Counted from the stretch's first letter, positions 1 to 8,692 are shown. The stretch: DNA of 41,199 nucleotides from Oscillatoriales cyanobacterium CG2_30_44_21 (GCA_001873375.1 MNZA01000207.1:1-41199), one strand, 5' to 3'. The notes: generated by a model not told the origin, from the letters alone. Numbers and translations are program-made.

Positions 1-2
1 GT

Positions 3-275
3 TTTAAAACCCGTGGCTTTTGTTTGGAGTCTACTCATCTTCAAGACTCCGAGCGCCTCTCTAAGCTCATTGCGTTGCTTACTCTCGCTTTATGTTGGGC
101 TTTTTCTTCTGGGCTTTGGCTTGCTCAACTTAATCCCCTCAAGCCCAAAAAGCATGGTCGGCTACCTAAAAGTATTTTTCGCCTTGGTTTTGATTTCCTT
201 CGGCATATCATCTTCGATCTTCACGCTAATTCTGAAGCATTCTTTAACTCCATTAAATTTTTGTCCTGTACTTAG
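3..275 (+). mobile_element. IS4-family-like transposase, C-terminal fragment (truncated by window start)
   Basis: Open frame from the window edge reads FKTRGFCLESTHLQDSERLSKLIALLTLALCWAF...KKHGRLPKSIFRLGFDFLR, typical of the C-terminus of IS4-type cyanobacterial transposases. Confidence 0.7.
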
Positions 276-417
276 GAATTATTGTTAAGTAAGTAATACT
301 ACAAATTAATTTGTTATTTAAGCCGCAGATTTCTCATCGATCACCTGCCAATCCTTGACCTGCTGCAATTGTTCTGTGGATACAGCAGGTTTTCGTGGGA
401 AAAGATCGATCATGGTG

Positions 418-1515
418 TTAAGGTGTCTTCAATTGAAATGCAGTATACTTACCGCCCAATCCTTCGACAATTGTGCGAGTATTAGCAATCAACATCCCTG
501 TATAGGTTTCAGCTTCACTACCTTTTGCTCCCAAACCATCAGCATAGAGTTCGCGTTCAGCAACTTTGACATTCGCTTCCTTAGCAACGGTGGTAATCAA
601 TTTTGGATTGATCGATACTTCTGCAAAAATGGTGGGAACTTTACTGGTTTTAATCACCTCAACGAGTTCCTTAACTCTGGTTGGCGTTGGTTGTTCCTCA
701 GTGCTAATTCCATTCAAAGCACCTTCAACGGGAATGCCATAGGCTTGAGCATAGTAGCCAAGAGCATCGTGAGTTGTAACTAGCTTACGAGAAGCTTCAG
801 GAATTGTGGCGATTTGAGCCTTGATCCAAACATCAATTTGCTCAAGTTCGCTGACAATTTTGGCAGTGTTTTTGGCATAGGTTTCCGCTTGATCGGGACG
901 AAGTGAACTCAAGCTTTTACTGATTGACTGGGTGATTTTGATCCCATTCTGAGCATTGTTCCAGACATGGGGATCGGCTTCTTTGGCATCTTTTTGACTA
1001 GATTTAGTCTCTTTTTTTTCTTCCTTATCATGATCATGACTATGCCCATCTTCAGACAGCAAGGGACTCGGTACAGCAAACTCGTTAACTGCAATTTTAG
1101 GTGCTGTATTAGAACTAGCTTGAATTAATTTGATCAGACTTGGCTCAAAGTCATAACCACCATAGAGAACTAGTTTTGCAGAGTCGATCGCTTTACGATC
1201 ATCGGGTTTAGGTTGATAAAGATGAGGATCAGTACCCGCTTCGATCAGGCATTTCAAGTCAATCGTATCGCCTGCAATTTGTTTGGTCAAAGCACAGGCT
1301 ACCGAGTTTGTCGCTACGACTAGCGGTAAGCTTTCAGTTTTTACAGGAGTTGTGGCTGATGTCGTAGTAGCTGTGGTAGTCGTTGCAGTTGGGGTGGAGA
1401 CGGTACAAGCAGTGATACTACTAGCGATCGCCATTACGAGCGCTATTGATGAAAATTTGAAGGCGTTATCTGCCCTTAACCCTGACGATGATTTTGTAAA
1501 TAAGTTTAGAGCCAT
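418..1515 (-). CDS. znuA: Metal (zinc-type) ABC transporter substrate-binding lipoprotein
   Basis: Signal/lipobox-like N-terminus (SSITAC), ZnuA-type motifs (GTDPHLYQPKPDDRKAI, DPHVW, THDALGYYAQAYG) and an acidic/His-rich loop DGHSHDHDKEEKKE. Confidence 0.85.
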   Translation of the reverse strand: MALNLFTKSSSGLRADNAFKFSSIALVMAIASSITACTVSTPTATTTTATTTSATTPVKTESLPLVVATNSVACALTKQIAGDTIDLKCLIEAGTDPHLYQPKPDDRKAIDSAKLVLYGGYDFEPSLIKLIQASSNTAPKIAVNEFAVPSPLLSEDGHSHDHDKEEKKETKSSQKDAKEADPHVWNNAQNGIKITQSISKSLSSLRPDQAETYAKNTAKIVSELEQIDVWIKAQIATIPEASRKLVTTHDALGYYAQAYGIPVEGALNGISTEEQPTPTRVKELVEVIKTSKVPTIFAEVSINPKLITTVAKEANVKVAERELYADGLGAKGSEAETYTGMLIANTRTIVEGLGGKYTAFQLKTP

Positions 1516-1536
1516 TTTGTTTTTTTACTACAAAGA

Positions 1537-1553
1537 ATGATAATCATTATCAT
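1537..1553. promoter_or_regulatory. Fur/Zur-family operator-like palindrome ATGATAAT-C-ATTATCAT
   Basis: Perfect 8+1+8 palindrome between the divergent znuA-like and ABC ATPase genes; matches Fur/Zur box style (GATAATNATTATC). Confidence 0.75.
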
Positions 1554-1572
1554 AATACCTTTAAGTAAAAAT

Positions 1573-2310
1573 ATGCTAGAAGTTGAGCATTTAGCAGTTA
1601 GTTATCACGATGTCAGTGCAGTGGAGGATGTCAGCTTTGAGATCGCTTCTGGGCAGATGGTGGCGGTGATTGGTCCTAATGGGGCTGGCAAAAGTACGTT
1701 TTTTAAAGCCATTTTAGGATTAGTTCCTGCTTCTAGTGGTCATGTGCGCTATCGATCGCGGGCGTTGCACCGACAGCTTCACATGGTTGCCTATGTGCCG
1801 CAGCGATCGCAGGTTGATTGGGATTTTCCTGTGACGGTTTGGGGCGCAGTGATGATGGCGCGTACCCGCCATCGTAATTGGTTAGGCTGGCTCAGAAAGT
1901 CAGGCTGTCACTGTGAAAGCATTGTCAATTCGGCGCTCCAGCGTGTCGGGATATGGGAATTACGCGATCGCCAAATTGGTGAGTTATCAGGCGGGCAACA
2001 GCAAAGGGTATTTCTGGCGAGGGCGATCGCCCAAGAAGCCGAATTGCTATTTTTTGATGAGCCGTTTGTCGGTGTCGATAAGAAAACTGAAGATGTAATT
2101 TTTGATGTATTTGCCGAATTAAAATCTCAAAACAAAATTCTGTTAGTAATTACCCACGATCTTGGTTCCAATTTGGATAATTACGATCGCCTATTGCTGA
2201 TCAATAAGGAACTAATTGCCGATGGCGATCGCGATGCGGTGATTACCACCCAGAATATTAAACGCGCCTATGACGATAGTGTGATTTTGATGCAAAAAGA
2301 ACTTACCTAA
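1573..2310 (+). CDS. znuC: Metal ABC transporter ATP-binding protein
   Basis: Walker A GPNGAGKST, signature LSGGQQQR, Walker B LLFFDEP. The track ORF starts at 1537 inside the operator; the ATG at 1573 (MLEVEHLAV) is more plausible. Confidence 0.88.
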   Translation: MLEVEHLAVSYHDVSAVEDVSFEIASGQMVAVIGPNGAGKSTFFKAILGLVPASSGHVRYRSRALHRQLHMVAYVPQRSQVDWDFPVTVWGAVMMARTRHRNWLGWLRKSGCHCESIVNSALQRVGIWELRDRQIGELSGGQQQRVFLARAIAQEAELLFFDEPFVGVDKKTEDVIFDVFAELKSQNKILLVITHDLGSNLDNYDRLLLINKELIADGDRDAVITTQNIKRAYDDSVILMQKELT

Positions 2311-2339
2311 CTTAAACGGCGCTTCGCGCCATTTAAGTT
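2309..2339. repeat. Intergenic palindrome with GGCGC-TTC-GCGCC core
   Basis: AACTTAAAcGGCGCTTCGCGCCaTTTAAGTT, one mismatch in the stem, between ATPase and permease genes. Confidence 0.7.
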
Positions 2340-2360
2340 CATACTTTAGGAATAGAAATT

Positions 2361-3050
2361 ATGTTGAATTGGTTAATTGAGCCTTTGGGCTTCGAGTTTA
2401 TGCGAAATGCGATCGCCATTGGCGTTTTGATTGGGATTTTGTCGGCAGTAGTTGGCAGTTATCTAATCGTGCAGCACATGGGACTTTTAGGCGATGTGGT
2501 CGCCCATGCGGTCTTACCAGGATTGGCGATCGCTTTTTATATTGGTATGGATATTTTTCTGGGCGCATTCATCGCAGGCACGATTAGTACCTTTGTCGTG
2601 GCTTGGATTCAGACCCATTCCAAAATTAAAGTTGATACAGCTATGGCTTTGGTATTTTCAGGATTTTTAGCTTTGGGTGTGATGTTGATTACAACACTCA
2701 AGAGCAAATTAGATCTGCATAGTTTTCTATTTGGCGATATTTTGGGGGTGACGAGTACTGACCTATGGCGAACGTTGATTATTGTGATCGCGGTTCTATC
2801 CTGTGTGGTGATCTTCTATCGCGAACTAATTTTCTATTGCTTTGATCCTCTAGCATCAAAAGCAATGGGCTTACCTGTTCATTTCATTCACTTTGGACTG
2901 ATGGCAGGAATTACGCTCACAATCATCGCCAGTATGCAATCGGTCGGTGTGGTGTTAGTGGTTTCGCTCCTGACTGGTCCCGCCACCACCGCCTATCTCT
3001 TAGTCGGCGAACGTTATCTGAGTACTGCCATGTGGAATGATGGGAGTTAA
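2361..3050 (+). CDS. znuB: Metal ABC transporter permease (ZnuB/MntB-like), apparently C-terminally truncated
   Basis: Multi-TM ABC-3 family permease (MGLLGDVVAHAVLPGLAIAF, FGDILGV, LVVSLLTGPATTAYLL); ends after 229 aa with YLSTAMWNDGS instead of the usual last TM helices. Confidence 0.8.
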   Translation: MLNWLIEPLGFEFMRNAIAIGVLIGILSAVVGSYLIVQHMGLLGDVVAHAVLPGLAIAFYIGMDIFLGAFIAGTISTFVVAWIQTHSKIKVDTAMALVFSGFLALGVMLITTLKSKLDLHSFLFGDILGVTSTDLWRTLIIVIAVLSCVVIFYRELIFYCFDPLASKAMGLPVHFIHFGLMAGITLTIIASMQSVGVVLVVSLLTGPATTAYLLVGERYLSTAMWNDGS

Positions 3051-3056
3051 TACAGA

Positions 3057-3551
3057 CTAAGATTTGGCGATCGCTTCACCCGCTTGTTTCCAACCAGCAA
3101 GACTAGGCGGAAAGCCCTTCACATTGTCATAGTTGAGCAAATGTAAGGTCATCACCCCCATTGAAGAGCGATAGCCAGTAGAACAATATAAAATTACGGG
3201 GCGATCGCTAGGAATTTGGCTTAAATTGCGTGATATCGTCCGTAGGGGAATATTAATGGCATTCGGGATATGCCCCGATTGATATTCCGATGGTTCACGG
3301 ACATCAACTACTAGAGCTTGACGATCTGCGACTAGACTTTTTAATTCTGCGACATTGGCGATCGTGTAGTATCCCGATGGAATTGCCATGAGATATTTAT
3401 CCAAAGCCATTTCTAATCGAGGATATCCTTCGATACTCGACAGCAGATCGGGTTTAGATATTGGTTCTAATGCGATCGCGTTTGGTTGAATGCCCAGTAA
3501 GAGACAAAATGACAAAACGAATCCGAGTAGTAAAGTAGAGATTGATTTCAT
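3057..3551 (-). CDS. Exported rhodanese-like domain protein
   Basis: N-terminal signal peptide; rhodanese motifs VDVREPSEYQSGHIPNAINIP and active-site loop YCSTGYRS. Confidence 0.88.
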   Translation of the reverse strand: MKSISTLLLGFVLSFCLLLGIQPNAIALEPISKPDLLSSIEGYPRLEMALDKYLMAIPSGYYTIANVAELKSLVADRQALVVDVREPSEYQSGHIPNAINIPLRTISRNLSQIPSDRPVILYCSTGYRSSMGVMTLHLLNYDNVKGFPPSLAGWKQAGEAIAKS

Positions 3552-3594
3552 AAAATTTCTTCTTGTAGTAGATCAGCGTATCTATGAATAATAA

Positions 3595-4221
3595 TTAAGG
3601 AGTAACAGAATCTTGAATTGCTTGTTTCATTTCATCGGGAATGAACAAGGCATACATACCGCGCAAGTCGCCGACTTTGAAGTTATAGGCTAAATCTTGA
3701 GGATAGCCTTTCTGCACAAACTGAGGACGGCGCTCCTTTGCCCCATGACAGACCAAACAACTTGCTTCCACATCAATGCGGCGATAGTAGCGCGTTCCTG
3801 TTTGCTGATTAATGGTTTCGCGATCCCAAAGTCCGACTAGATCACGATCCTGTTCAAATTTTGCCAATGCCATCTTGTCATGGAGACTTTCGGGGGCATG
3901 GGCAGGATTGCGATACTTAGTCGCGATTTGCTTGACCTGCCAGCCATTTTCTTTGCTGAGTTGCATCGCTTGCATTCCCACAGGACGACAGACCTCTTTC
4001 ATCGTTTGTTGTGTTAGCTCTTCGGTACTTCCCTCTAAACTTGAAGCCAAGCCAGTTCGCATCGCATCCAGAGATTCAATTTCCTGAACGGCGTGAACCA
4101 ATTCTTCAGGATGGGGAATAATTGGAGCAGCTAGGACGATCGCAGGATGCCAAGCGATCACAAATAAACTCATCCCAACTACTAGAAAAAGATTGAGAAC
4201 GAACTGAAATGATTTTTGCAT
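3595..4221 (-). CDS. Exported DUF3365 (Tll0287-like) c-haem protein
   Basis: Signal peptide, single CxxCH motif (ASCLVCHGAKE), RNPAHAPE motif typical of DUF3365 haem proteins. Confidence 0.75.
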   Translation of the reverse strand: MQKSFQFVLNLFLVVGMSLFVIAWHPAIVLAAPIIPHPEELVHAVQEIESLDAMRTGLASSLEGSTEELTQQTMKEVCRPVGMQAMQLSKENGWQVKQIATKYRNPAHAPESLHDKMALAKFEQDRDLVGLWDRETINQQTGTRYYRRIDVEASCLVCHGAKERRPQFVQKGYPQDLAYNFKVGDLRGMYALFIPDEMKQAIQDSVTP

Positions 4222-4261
4222 GGTCTACTCCTAAATCTCTTTATAAAAATCTACTTAAAAT

Positions 4262-5182
4262 CTATTCAAGCAATGGCAAAATCTGGCGAATTAGTCCAGT
4301 CATTACCGCAGGCTGCTCTAGCTGGGGTGTAAATCCCACATCATCGAGATAGTAAAAACGCCGAATAACTTCAGGGTTCATCGCCGCAAGATCGCGACCG
4401 ACATTAGGGTTGGTGAATTGAGAACCTCTACCCCAAATCATGGCGGTGGGAATCGTCAATTTTGTGATGTACTGAGATAAATCAAAGCATAAATCACCGC
4501 GAACGAAGGATAGCGCTGCGTACTCCGCATTCTCCCGTTGAGCCGATTCCAGATATGCTTCGACAATTTCAGGGGAAATTAGCGCGGCATTGGCAAACTG
4601 GCGTTGCTCTAAAAAACTACGAATGCCAAAGCTGTTTGCCACACCCGTACCGTAAAGCAGTTGATTGAGAATAGGAGTATTTACAGCCTGAGCAAACTGT
4701 GCGAAACCGCTACGGCGATAGTCTTGCCCAAACTCACTTAAACCAGAGGCTGTTGTCACAATTAATGACTTGAATAGCTCTGGGTGATCGATCGCTGCCC
4801 GAATCGTGAATGCGGCTGTTAATGACGAAGCAATTACCGTTGTGGGAACGGAACAGGTCTGCTCCATAAATTCGATGATCGTGTCGATGTAATCTTCGAC
4901 TTTGTAGCTACGGACAGGATGATCTGAGCGTCCCCAGCCAATTAAGTCGGGTGCTAAAACTTGATAATCTGCGGCAAAGGCTGGATATACTTTTGACCAT
5001 TCGTAAGCGGAGGAACCTCCGCCAAAGCCATGCAGAAAGACTAAGGCTGAGGCTGGAGTATGTTCGTTCCAAGGTTCACTTTGAGCGGTGTAATAGACCA
5101 TCCTGCCCAGCTTGGTCAAGACTGAACGTTCGTTAAAGCCACGCGGGATAAACATTGATTTCTTATTTATATTAGTTTGCAT
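4262..5182 (-). CDS. Alpha/beta hydrolase
   Basis: FLHGFGGGSSAYEW, DLIGWGRSDHP, nucleophile-region IASSLTAAF, alpha/beta hydrolase organisation. Confidence 0.8.
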   Translation of the reverse strand: MQTNINKKSMFIPRGFNERSVLTKLGRMVYYTAQSEPWNEHTPASALVFLHGFGGGSSAYEWSKVYPAFAADYQVLAPDLIGWGRSDHPVRSYKVEDYIDTIIEFMEQTCSVPTTVIASSLTAAFTIRAAIDHPELFKSLIVTTASGLSEFGQDYRRSGFAQFAQAVNTPILNQLLYGTGVANSFGIRSFLEQRQFANAALISPEIVEAYLESAQRENAEYAALSFVRGDLCFDLSQYITKLTIPTAMIWGRGSQFTNPNVGRDLAAMNPEVIRRFYYLDDVGFTPQLEQPAVMTGLIRQILPLLE

Positions 5183-5201
5183 AAGTAATTTTTGATATCA
5201 A

Positions 5202-5702
5202 TTAACCAGCAGCAGGTGCATTCATGGAAGCCAAAATTTTCTGCACAATTTGGATACCAGTTAGAGCTTGCCAACCAAATAGACCCATGACTACCATATT
5301 GATCCCAACATGAACGCTGCGAACCCAGTCATGCTTCTGCATAAAGGGAACTAGGGATGCGGAAACGGCGATCGCGCCGACCATACCTAAACCAGCAAAT
5401 AAATGGGCGTTAATGAAAATCTTGCCACTACTTATATATGTCGCCACAATGCCGCCAATCGCGCCTAATACCATAATCGCGAGAACGATAGAACCAATTT
5501 GGTGATGACGAATCGCGAATTTACCTTTGATCATTTCTTTCTTAACATCGCCTTCAGCTAGTCTGGTGCGGCGAGACTGCACACCCAAGTACATCGCATA
5601 GATAGCAGTTCCCAGTAATATCCACATCATCACGGGATGGGAAAAGCTGAGATAGGGCTTAATAGCCGACAAGGTTTCTGAATTCATAACGATTATCTCC
5701 AA
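5202..5702 (-). CDS. DUF4079-like integral membrane protein
   Basis: Four predicted TM helices, conserved His (SFSHPVMMW, RHHQIGS, NAHLFAGLG); likely start at 5687 (MNSETLS). Confidence 0.65.
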   Translation of the reverse strand: MEIIVMNSETLSAIKPYLSFSHPVMMWILLGTAIYAMYLGVQSRRTRLAEGDVKKEMIKGKFAIRHHQIGSIVLAIMVLGAIGGIVATYISSGKIFINAHLFAGLGMVGAIAVSASLVPFMQKHDWVRSVHVGINMVVMGLFGWQALTGIQIVQKILASMNAPAAG

Positions 5703-5939
5703 TGCGATCGCATATAAAATAAGTGAATAAGTGAGTGAATATCTTTTCTACTTTCCATTTGCAGAACAAGGCGAAAGAATTGCTAAAATATTATACTTGG
5801 ATATAATGTATGGAAGAGTAGATGGGAATAAGAATGAGCATGATTTCCTGACGTATAACATCCTGTATAAGCTATAAGAATTGTCCTGAAATCATATAAT
5901 TCTTCACGATGGAACAGGTAAGTGATCATAGGTTGATGA

Positions 5940-5976
5940 AAAGATAAACCCTATACCTAGTATAGGGTTTATCTTT
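5940..5976. promoter_or_regulatory. Perfect 17-bp inverted repeat (AAAGATAAACCCTATAC-CTA-GTATAGGGTTTATCTTT)
   Basis: Read directly; sits between two divergently transcribed genes. Confidence 0.7.
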
Positions 5977-6140
5977 CGTAAATCATAACCTTAATATAGT
6001 TTTAAGATTAGTCTTGTTTAATTATATTACTAATAAGTTATATTATAGGAGATCGCAAAAACATTGCAATACTTCAAGTACTAAATCTTCCAATATTGCT
6101 GTAAGTTTTTGCCATCTATTTAACATTGGAAATTAATTCT

Positions 6141-6362
6141 ATGAATACAAATGTTGGCACTGCCGATCGCCTGATTCGTCTATTAATGGCTGCGGTACTG
6201 TTCTATTTAGGCTTTTTCCTCTATGGCGGCACTGGATTAGGGATTGGTCTAGTTGCGATGGGTGGCGTAATGCTGGTAACTGCTCTAGTGGGCTTTTGTG
6301 GGCTGTATCAATTGCTAGGAATTCGCACCAATCAAACTACAGGGTCTTCTCATGGAAAGTAG
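6141..6362 (+). CDS. DUF2892-type small membrane protein
   Basis: MNTNVGTADRLIRLLMAAVLFYLGF...GFCGLYQLLGI is the DUF2892 pattern; overlaps the start of the Rieske gene by 11 bp. Confidence 0.8.
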   Translation: MNTNVGTADRLIRLLMAAVLFYLGFFLYGGTGLGIGLVAMGGVMLVTALVGFCGLYQLLGIRTNQTTGSSHGK

Positions 6363-6888
6363 TCTTCCTCTTGAAAGTCCTTCCCTGTCGCGGCGGCAAT
6401 TGCTCAACTTTATTACGGGTTCAGCGATCGCTGTGACCGCAGGATCGGCACTCTATCCCTTTGGTAATTTTTTCGTTCCCCCATCGGAAGCCGTTGGTGA
6501 AGGCGGAGCCATTCTTGCTAAGGATATTGTGGGCAATGTAATTCCTGCTTCGCAAATCTTGGCTGAGCCAGCCGAAACACGCGCTCTAGTGGCAGGCTTG
6601 GCAGGTGAACCGACATATTTAATTGTCACCGCCGATCGCACTCTGGACAATATTGGCATTGTCGATAATTGTACGCATCTTGGCTGCACCTTTCCTTGGA
6701 ATCCCAACGATCAACAGTTCCAATGTCCTTGTCACGGCTCTCTCTATGCCCCTGATGGCAGTGTTGTCAGAGGTCCCGCCCCTTTACCGCTCAAGATTGT
6801 CAAGGTGGCTGTAGCTGACAACAAGATCTTGATTGCGCCTTGGACAGAAACCGATCCCCGCACTGGTCAAAAGCCTTGGTGGGTATAG
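6352..6888 (+). CDS. petC: Cytochrome b6f-type Rieske iron-sulfur protein (alternative PetC)
   Basis: CTHLGCTFPWN...CPCHGSLY Rieske cluster-binding motifs, RGPAPLPL, N-terminal TM after SRRQLLN, C-terminal WTETDPRTGQKPWWV. Confidence 0.9.
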   Translation: MESSLPLESPSLSRRQLLNFITGSAIAVTAGSALYPFGNFFVPPSEAVGEGGAILAKDIVGNVIPASQILAEPAETRALVAGLAGEPTYLIVTADRTLDNIGIVDNCTHLGCTFPWNPNDQQFQCPCHGSLYAPDGSVVRGPAPLPLKIVKVAVADNKILIAPWTETDPRTGQKPWWV

Positions 6889-7003
6889 CCAGAACTAATC
6901 CTGTAGCAAGGCGATCGCAGTCTGTTTAAACTTCTCAGTTCAGTTACATTCTATGCACTATTGAATTGTATTGACAAAGAGTAATTAAAAAAGAGTAATT
7001 ATT

Positions 7004-8077
7004 ATGGCAACTTATATTTTCTCAAAACAGCCGAAGTATGCTCAGATCAGTTCTTGGCAACTCTTCACTGAATGGATTGCCAGCACCAACAACCGCATCT
7101 ATATAGGTTGGTTCGGTATTCTCGCAATTCCCACATTGCTCGTAGCCGCGATCGTGTTTGTATTAGCGATCGTCAATGCTCCATCCGTTGGTATGGAGGG
7201 AATTCGCTCTCCTATCGCAGGCTCGCTGATGGCGCACAACAACTTGATCACGGCTGCCGTTGTACCAACTTCGGCGGCGATCGGGTTGCACTTTTATCCC
7301 ATCTGGACAGCCGACTCCATTGATGAATGGCTCTATAATGGCGGACCTTATCAATTAATCGTGTTTCATTTTCTGATTGGCATCTGGGCTTATCTGGGTC
7401 GGCAATGGGAATTGAGCTACCGCTTAGGAATGCGTCCTTGGATCGCCGTAGCCTTTTCTGCTCCCGTAGCCGCAGCCACTGCTGTACTGTTTATCTACCC
7501 AATCGGACAGGGAAGTTTCTCAGAGGGAATGCCTTTGGGGATTTCGGGTACTTTCTACTTTATGCTCTCGCTCCAAGCCAAGCATAATATCTTGATGCAT
7601 CCGTTCCACATGATCGGAGTGGCGGGAATTTTGGGTGGTGCGCTTTTGAGTTCGCTCCACGGCTCTCTGGTTACTTCAAGTTTAATTCGCGAAACTACAG
7701 AAATTGAATCTGCGAACCTCGGCTATAAATTTGGTCAAGAGGAAACTACCTATAATCTGCTTGCCAGTCACAGTGGTTATCTCGGTAGATTGCTAATCCC
7801 AACATTGTCTTTGCGGAATAGTCGGACTACCCACTTTCTCTTAGCCGCCTTGCCAACGATCGGGATTTGGTTTGCCGCTTTAGGTATTGGCGCGATCAGC
7901 TTTAATCTCAATGGTTTCAACTTCCAGCAATCGATTTTAGATGATTCTGGTCATCCTATTCGCACTGATGCCGATCTGCTTAATCGCGCAGACCTCGGAA
8001 TTGAAGTCATGCGATCGCCAAATGGACATAACTTTCCCATACCATTGGCGCTCACATCTCCTGATATTTCTGCTTAA
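7004..8077 (+). CDS. psbA: Divergent D1 protein (rogue/sentinel-type PsbA) lacking most Mn4CaO5 ligands
   Basis: D1 scaffold conserved ([55 protein letters not shown]). [10 protein letters not shown] replaces [26 protein letters not shown] replaces EVMHERNAHNFPLDLA. Confidence 0.93.
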   Translation: MATYIFSKQPKYAQISSWQLFTEWIASTNNRIYIGWFGILAIPTLLVAAIVFVLAIVNAPSVGMEGIRSPIAGSLMAHNNLITAAVVPTSAAIGLHFYPIWTADSIDEWLYNGGPYQLIVFHFLIGIWAYLGRQWELSYRLGMRPWIAVAFSAPVAAATAVLFIYPIGQGSFSEGMPLGISGTFYFMLSLQAKHNILMHPFHMIGVAGILGGALLSSLHGSLVTSSLIRETTEIESANLGYKFGQEETTYNLLASHSGYLGRLLIPTLSLRNSRTTHFLLAALPTIGIWFAALGIGAISFNLNGFNFQQSILDDSGHPIRTDADLLNRADLGIEVMRSPNGHNFPIPLALTSPDISA

Positions 8078-8105
8078 ACAACTGATGTTAATTAGAACGA
8101 AGATT

Positions 8106-8146
8106 ACCCTCACCCCCCAGCCCCCTCTCCCATGAAGGGTGAGGGT
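8106..8146. repeat. Interspersed palindromic repeat family B (ccctcaccccccagccccctctccc...gggtgaggg)
   Basis: Same core as 11397-11496 and 35496-35588. Confidence 0.75.
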
Positions 8147-8199
8147 CTTAGAAACTTTCACACAACATCAACTAAAAAATAAAAAATAGGAGCCATTCC

Positions 8200-8619
8200 A
8201 TGAAAATTGCCGTATCTAGCCAAAATCAAACCAACGTAACAGGACATCTCGGACATTGCCAGAAATTCTGGATCTATGATGTGGATAGTATGACCATTCA
8301 AAACAAGCAACTGTTGCAACTTACCAAAGCCCAAAGCTTCCATGAAAGTTCTCCCAAAGAATCACATCCCTTGGATGAAGTGCAGGTTTTGATCAGTGGC
8401 GGCATGGGCAATGGCTTGTCGCGCCGCATCGAATCCAAAGGCATCAAGCCCATTGTCACTCCTGAAACCGATCCCGATGCTGCCGTAAATGCCTATCTTG
8501 CAGGTTCATTAATTGTGAAAACTCAAGAAGAACGCGATCGCGACCATGCCGCAGAACATGGAGAGGAGCATGGGGCAGAAGCTGAACATGATGGTAAGTG
8601 TGGCTGCGAAAGCAATTGA
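8200..8619 (+). CDS. NifX/NifB dinitrogenase-cofactor-type domain protein with acidic His/Cys-rich tail
   Basis: MKIAVSSQNQTNVTGHLGHCQKFWIYDV...VLISGGMGNGLSRRIESKGIKPIVT; tail DHAAEHGEEHGAEAEHDGKCGCESN. Confidence 0.8.
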   Translation: MKIAVSSQNQTNVTGHLGHCQKFWIYDVDSMTIQNKQLLQLTKAQSFHESSPKESHPLDEVQVLISGGMGNGLSRRIESKGIKPIVTPETDPDAAVNAYLAGSLIVKTQEERDRDHAAEHGEEHGAEAEHDGKCGCESN

Positions 8620-8651
8620 ATAATTGCCCCAGTCACAACCCTTTCCCATTG

Positions 8652-8692
8652 AAAACAAGCGTTGCGGCGCGAAGCACCGCAACGCTTGTTTT
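8652..8692 (+). terminator. Putative intrinsic terminator
   Basis: 16-bp perfect stem AAAACAAGCGTTGCGG/CCGCAACGCTTGTTTT followed by T-rich tract, just after the NifX-like CDS. Confidence 0.65.

Noticed and set aside
318-413. 31-aa minus-strand ORF (MIDLFPRKPAVSTEQLQQVKDWQVIDEKSAA) just after znuA
   Set aside because: Could be a gene-tail remnant, but too short and without a recognised family to call.
355-783. 142-aa plus-strand ORF
   Set aside because: Antisense to the well-supported znuA-like gene; composition shows no protein family.
6976-7000. Direct repeat AAAGAGTAATT x2 just before the rogue psbA start codon
   Set aside because: Short AT-rich duplication; possibly ribosome-binding or regulatory, but not distinguishable from chance.
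7004-8077. Rogue D1 might be ChlF (chlorophyll f synthase, super-rogue D1)
   Set aside because: From memory ChlF carries a QD motif at the D1 M127/G128 position; here the segment reads [10 protein letters not shown] (LG). No far-red light cluster genes are visible. A phylogeny would settle it.
8200-8619. Evidence for a nitrogen-fixation locus from the NifX-like gene
   Set aside because: No nifHDK, nifB or other nif genes in the window; NifX-fold proteins are widespread outside nif clusters.
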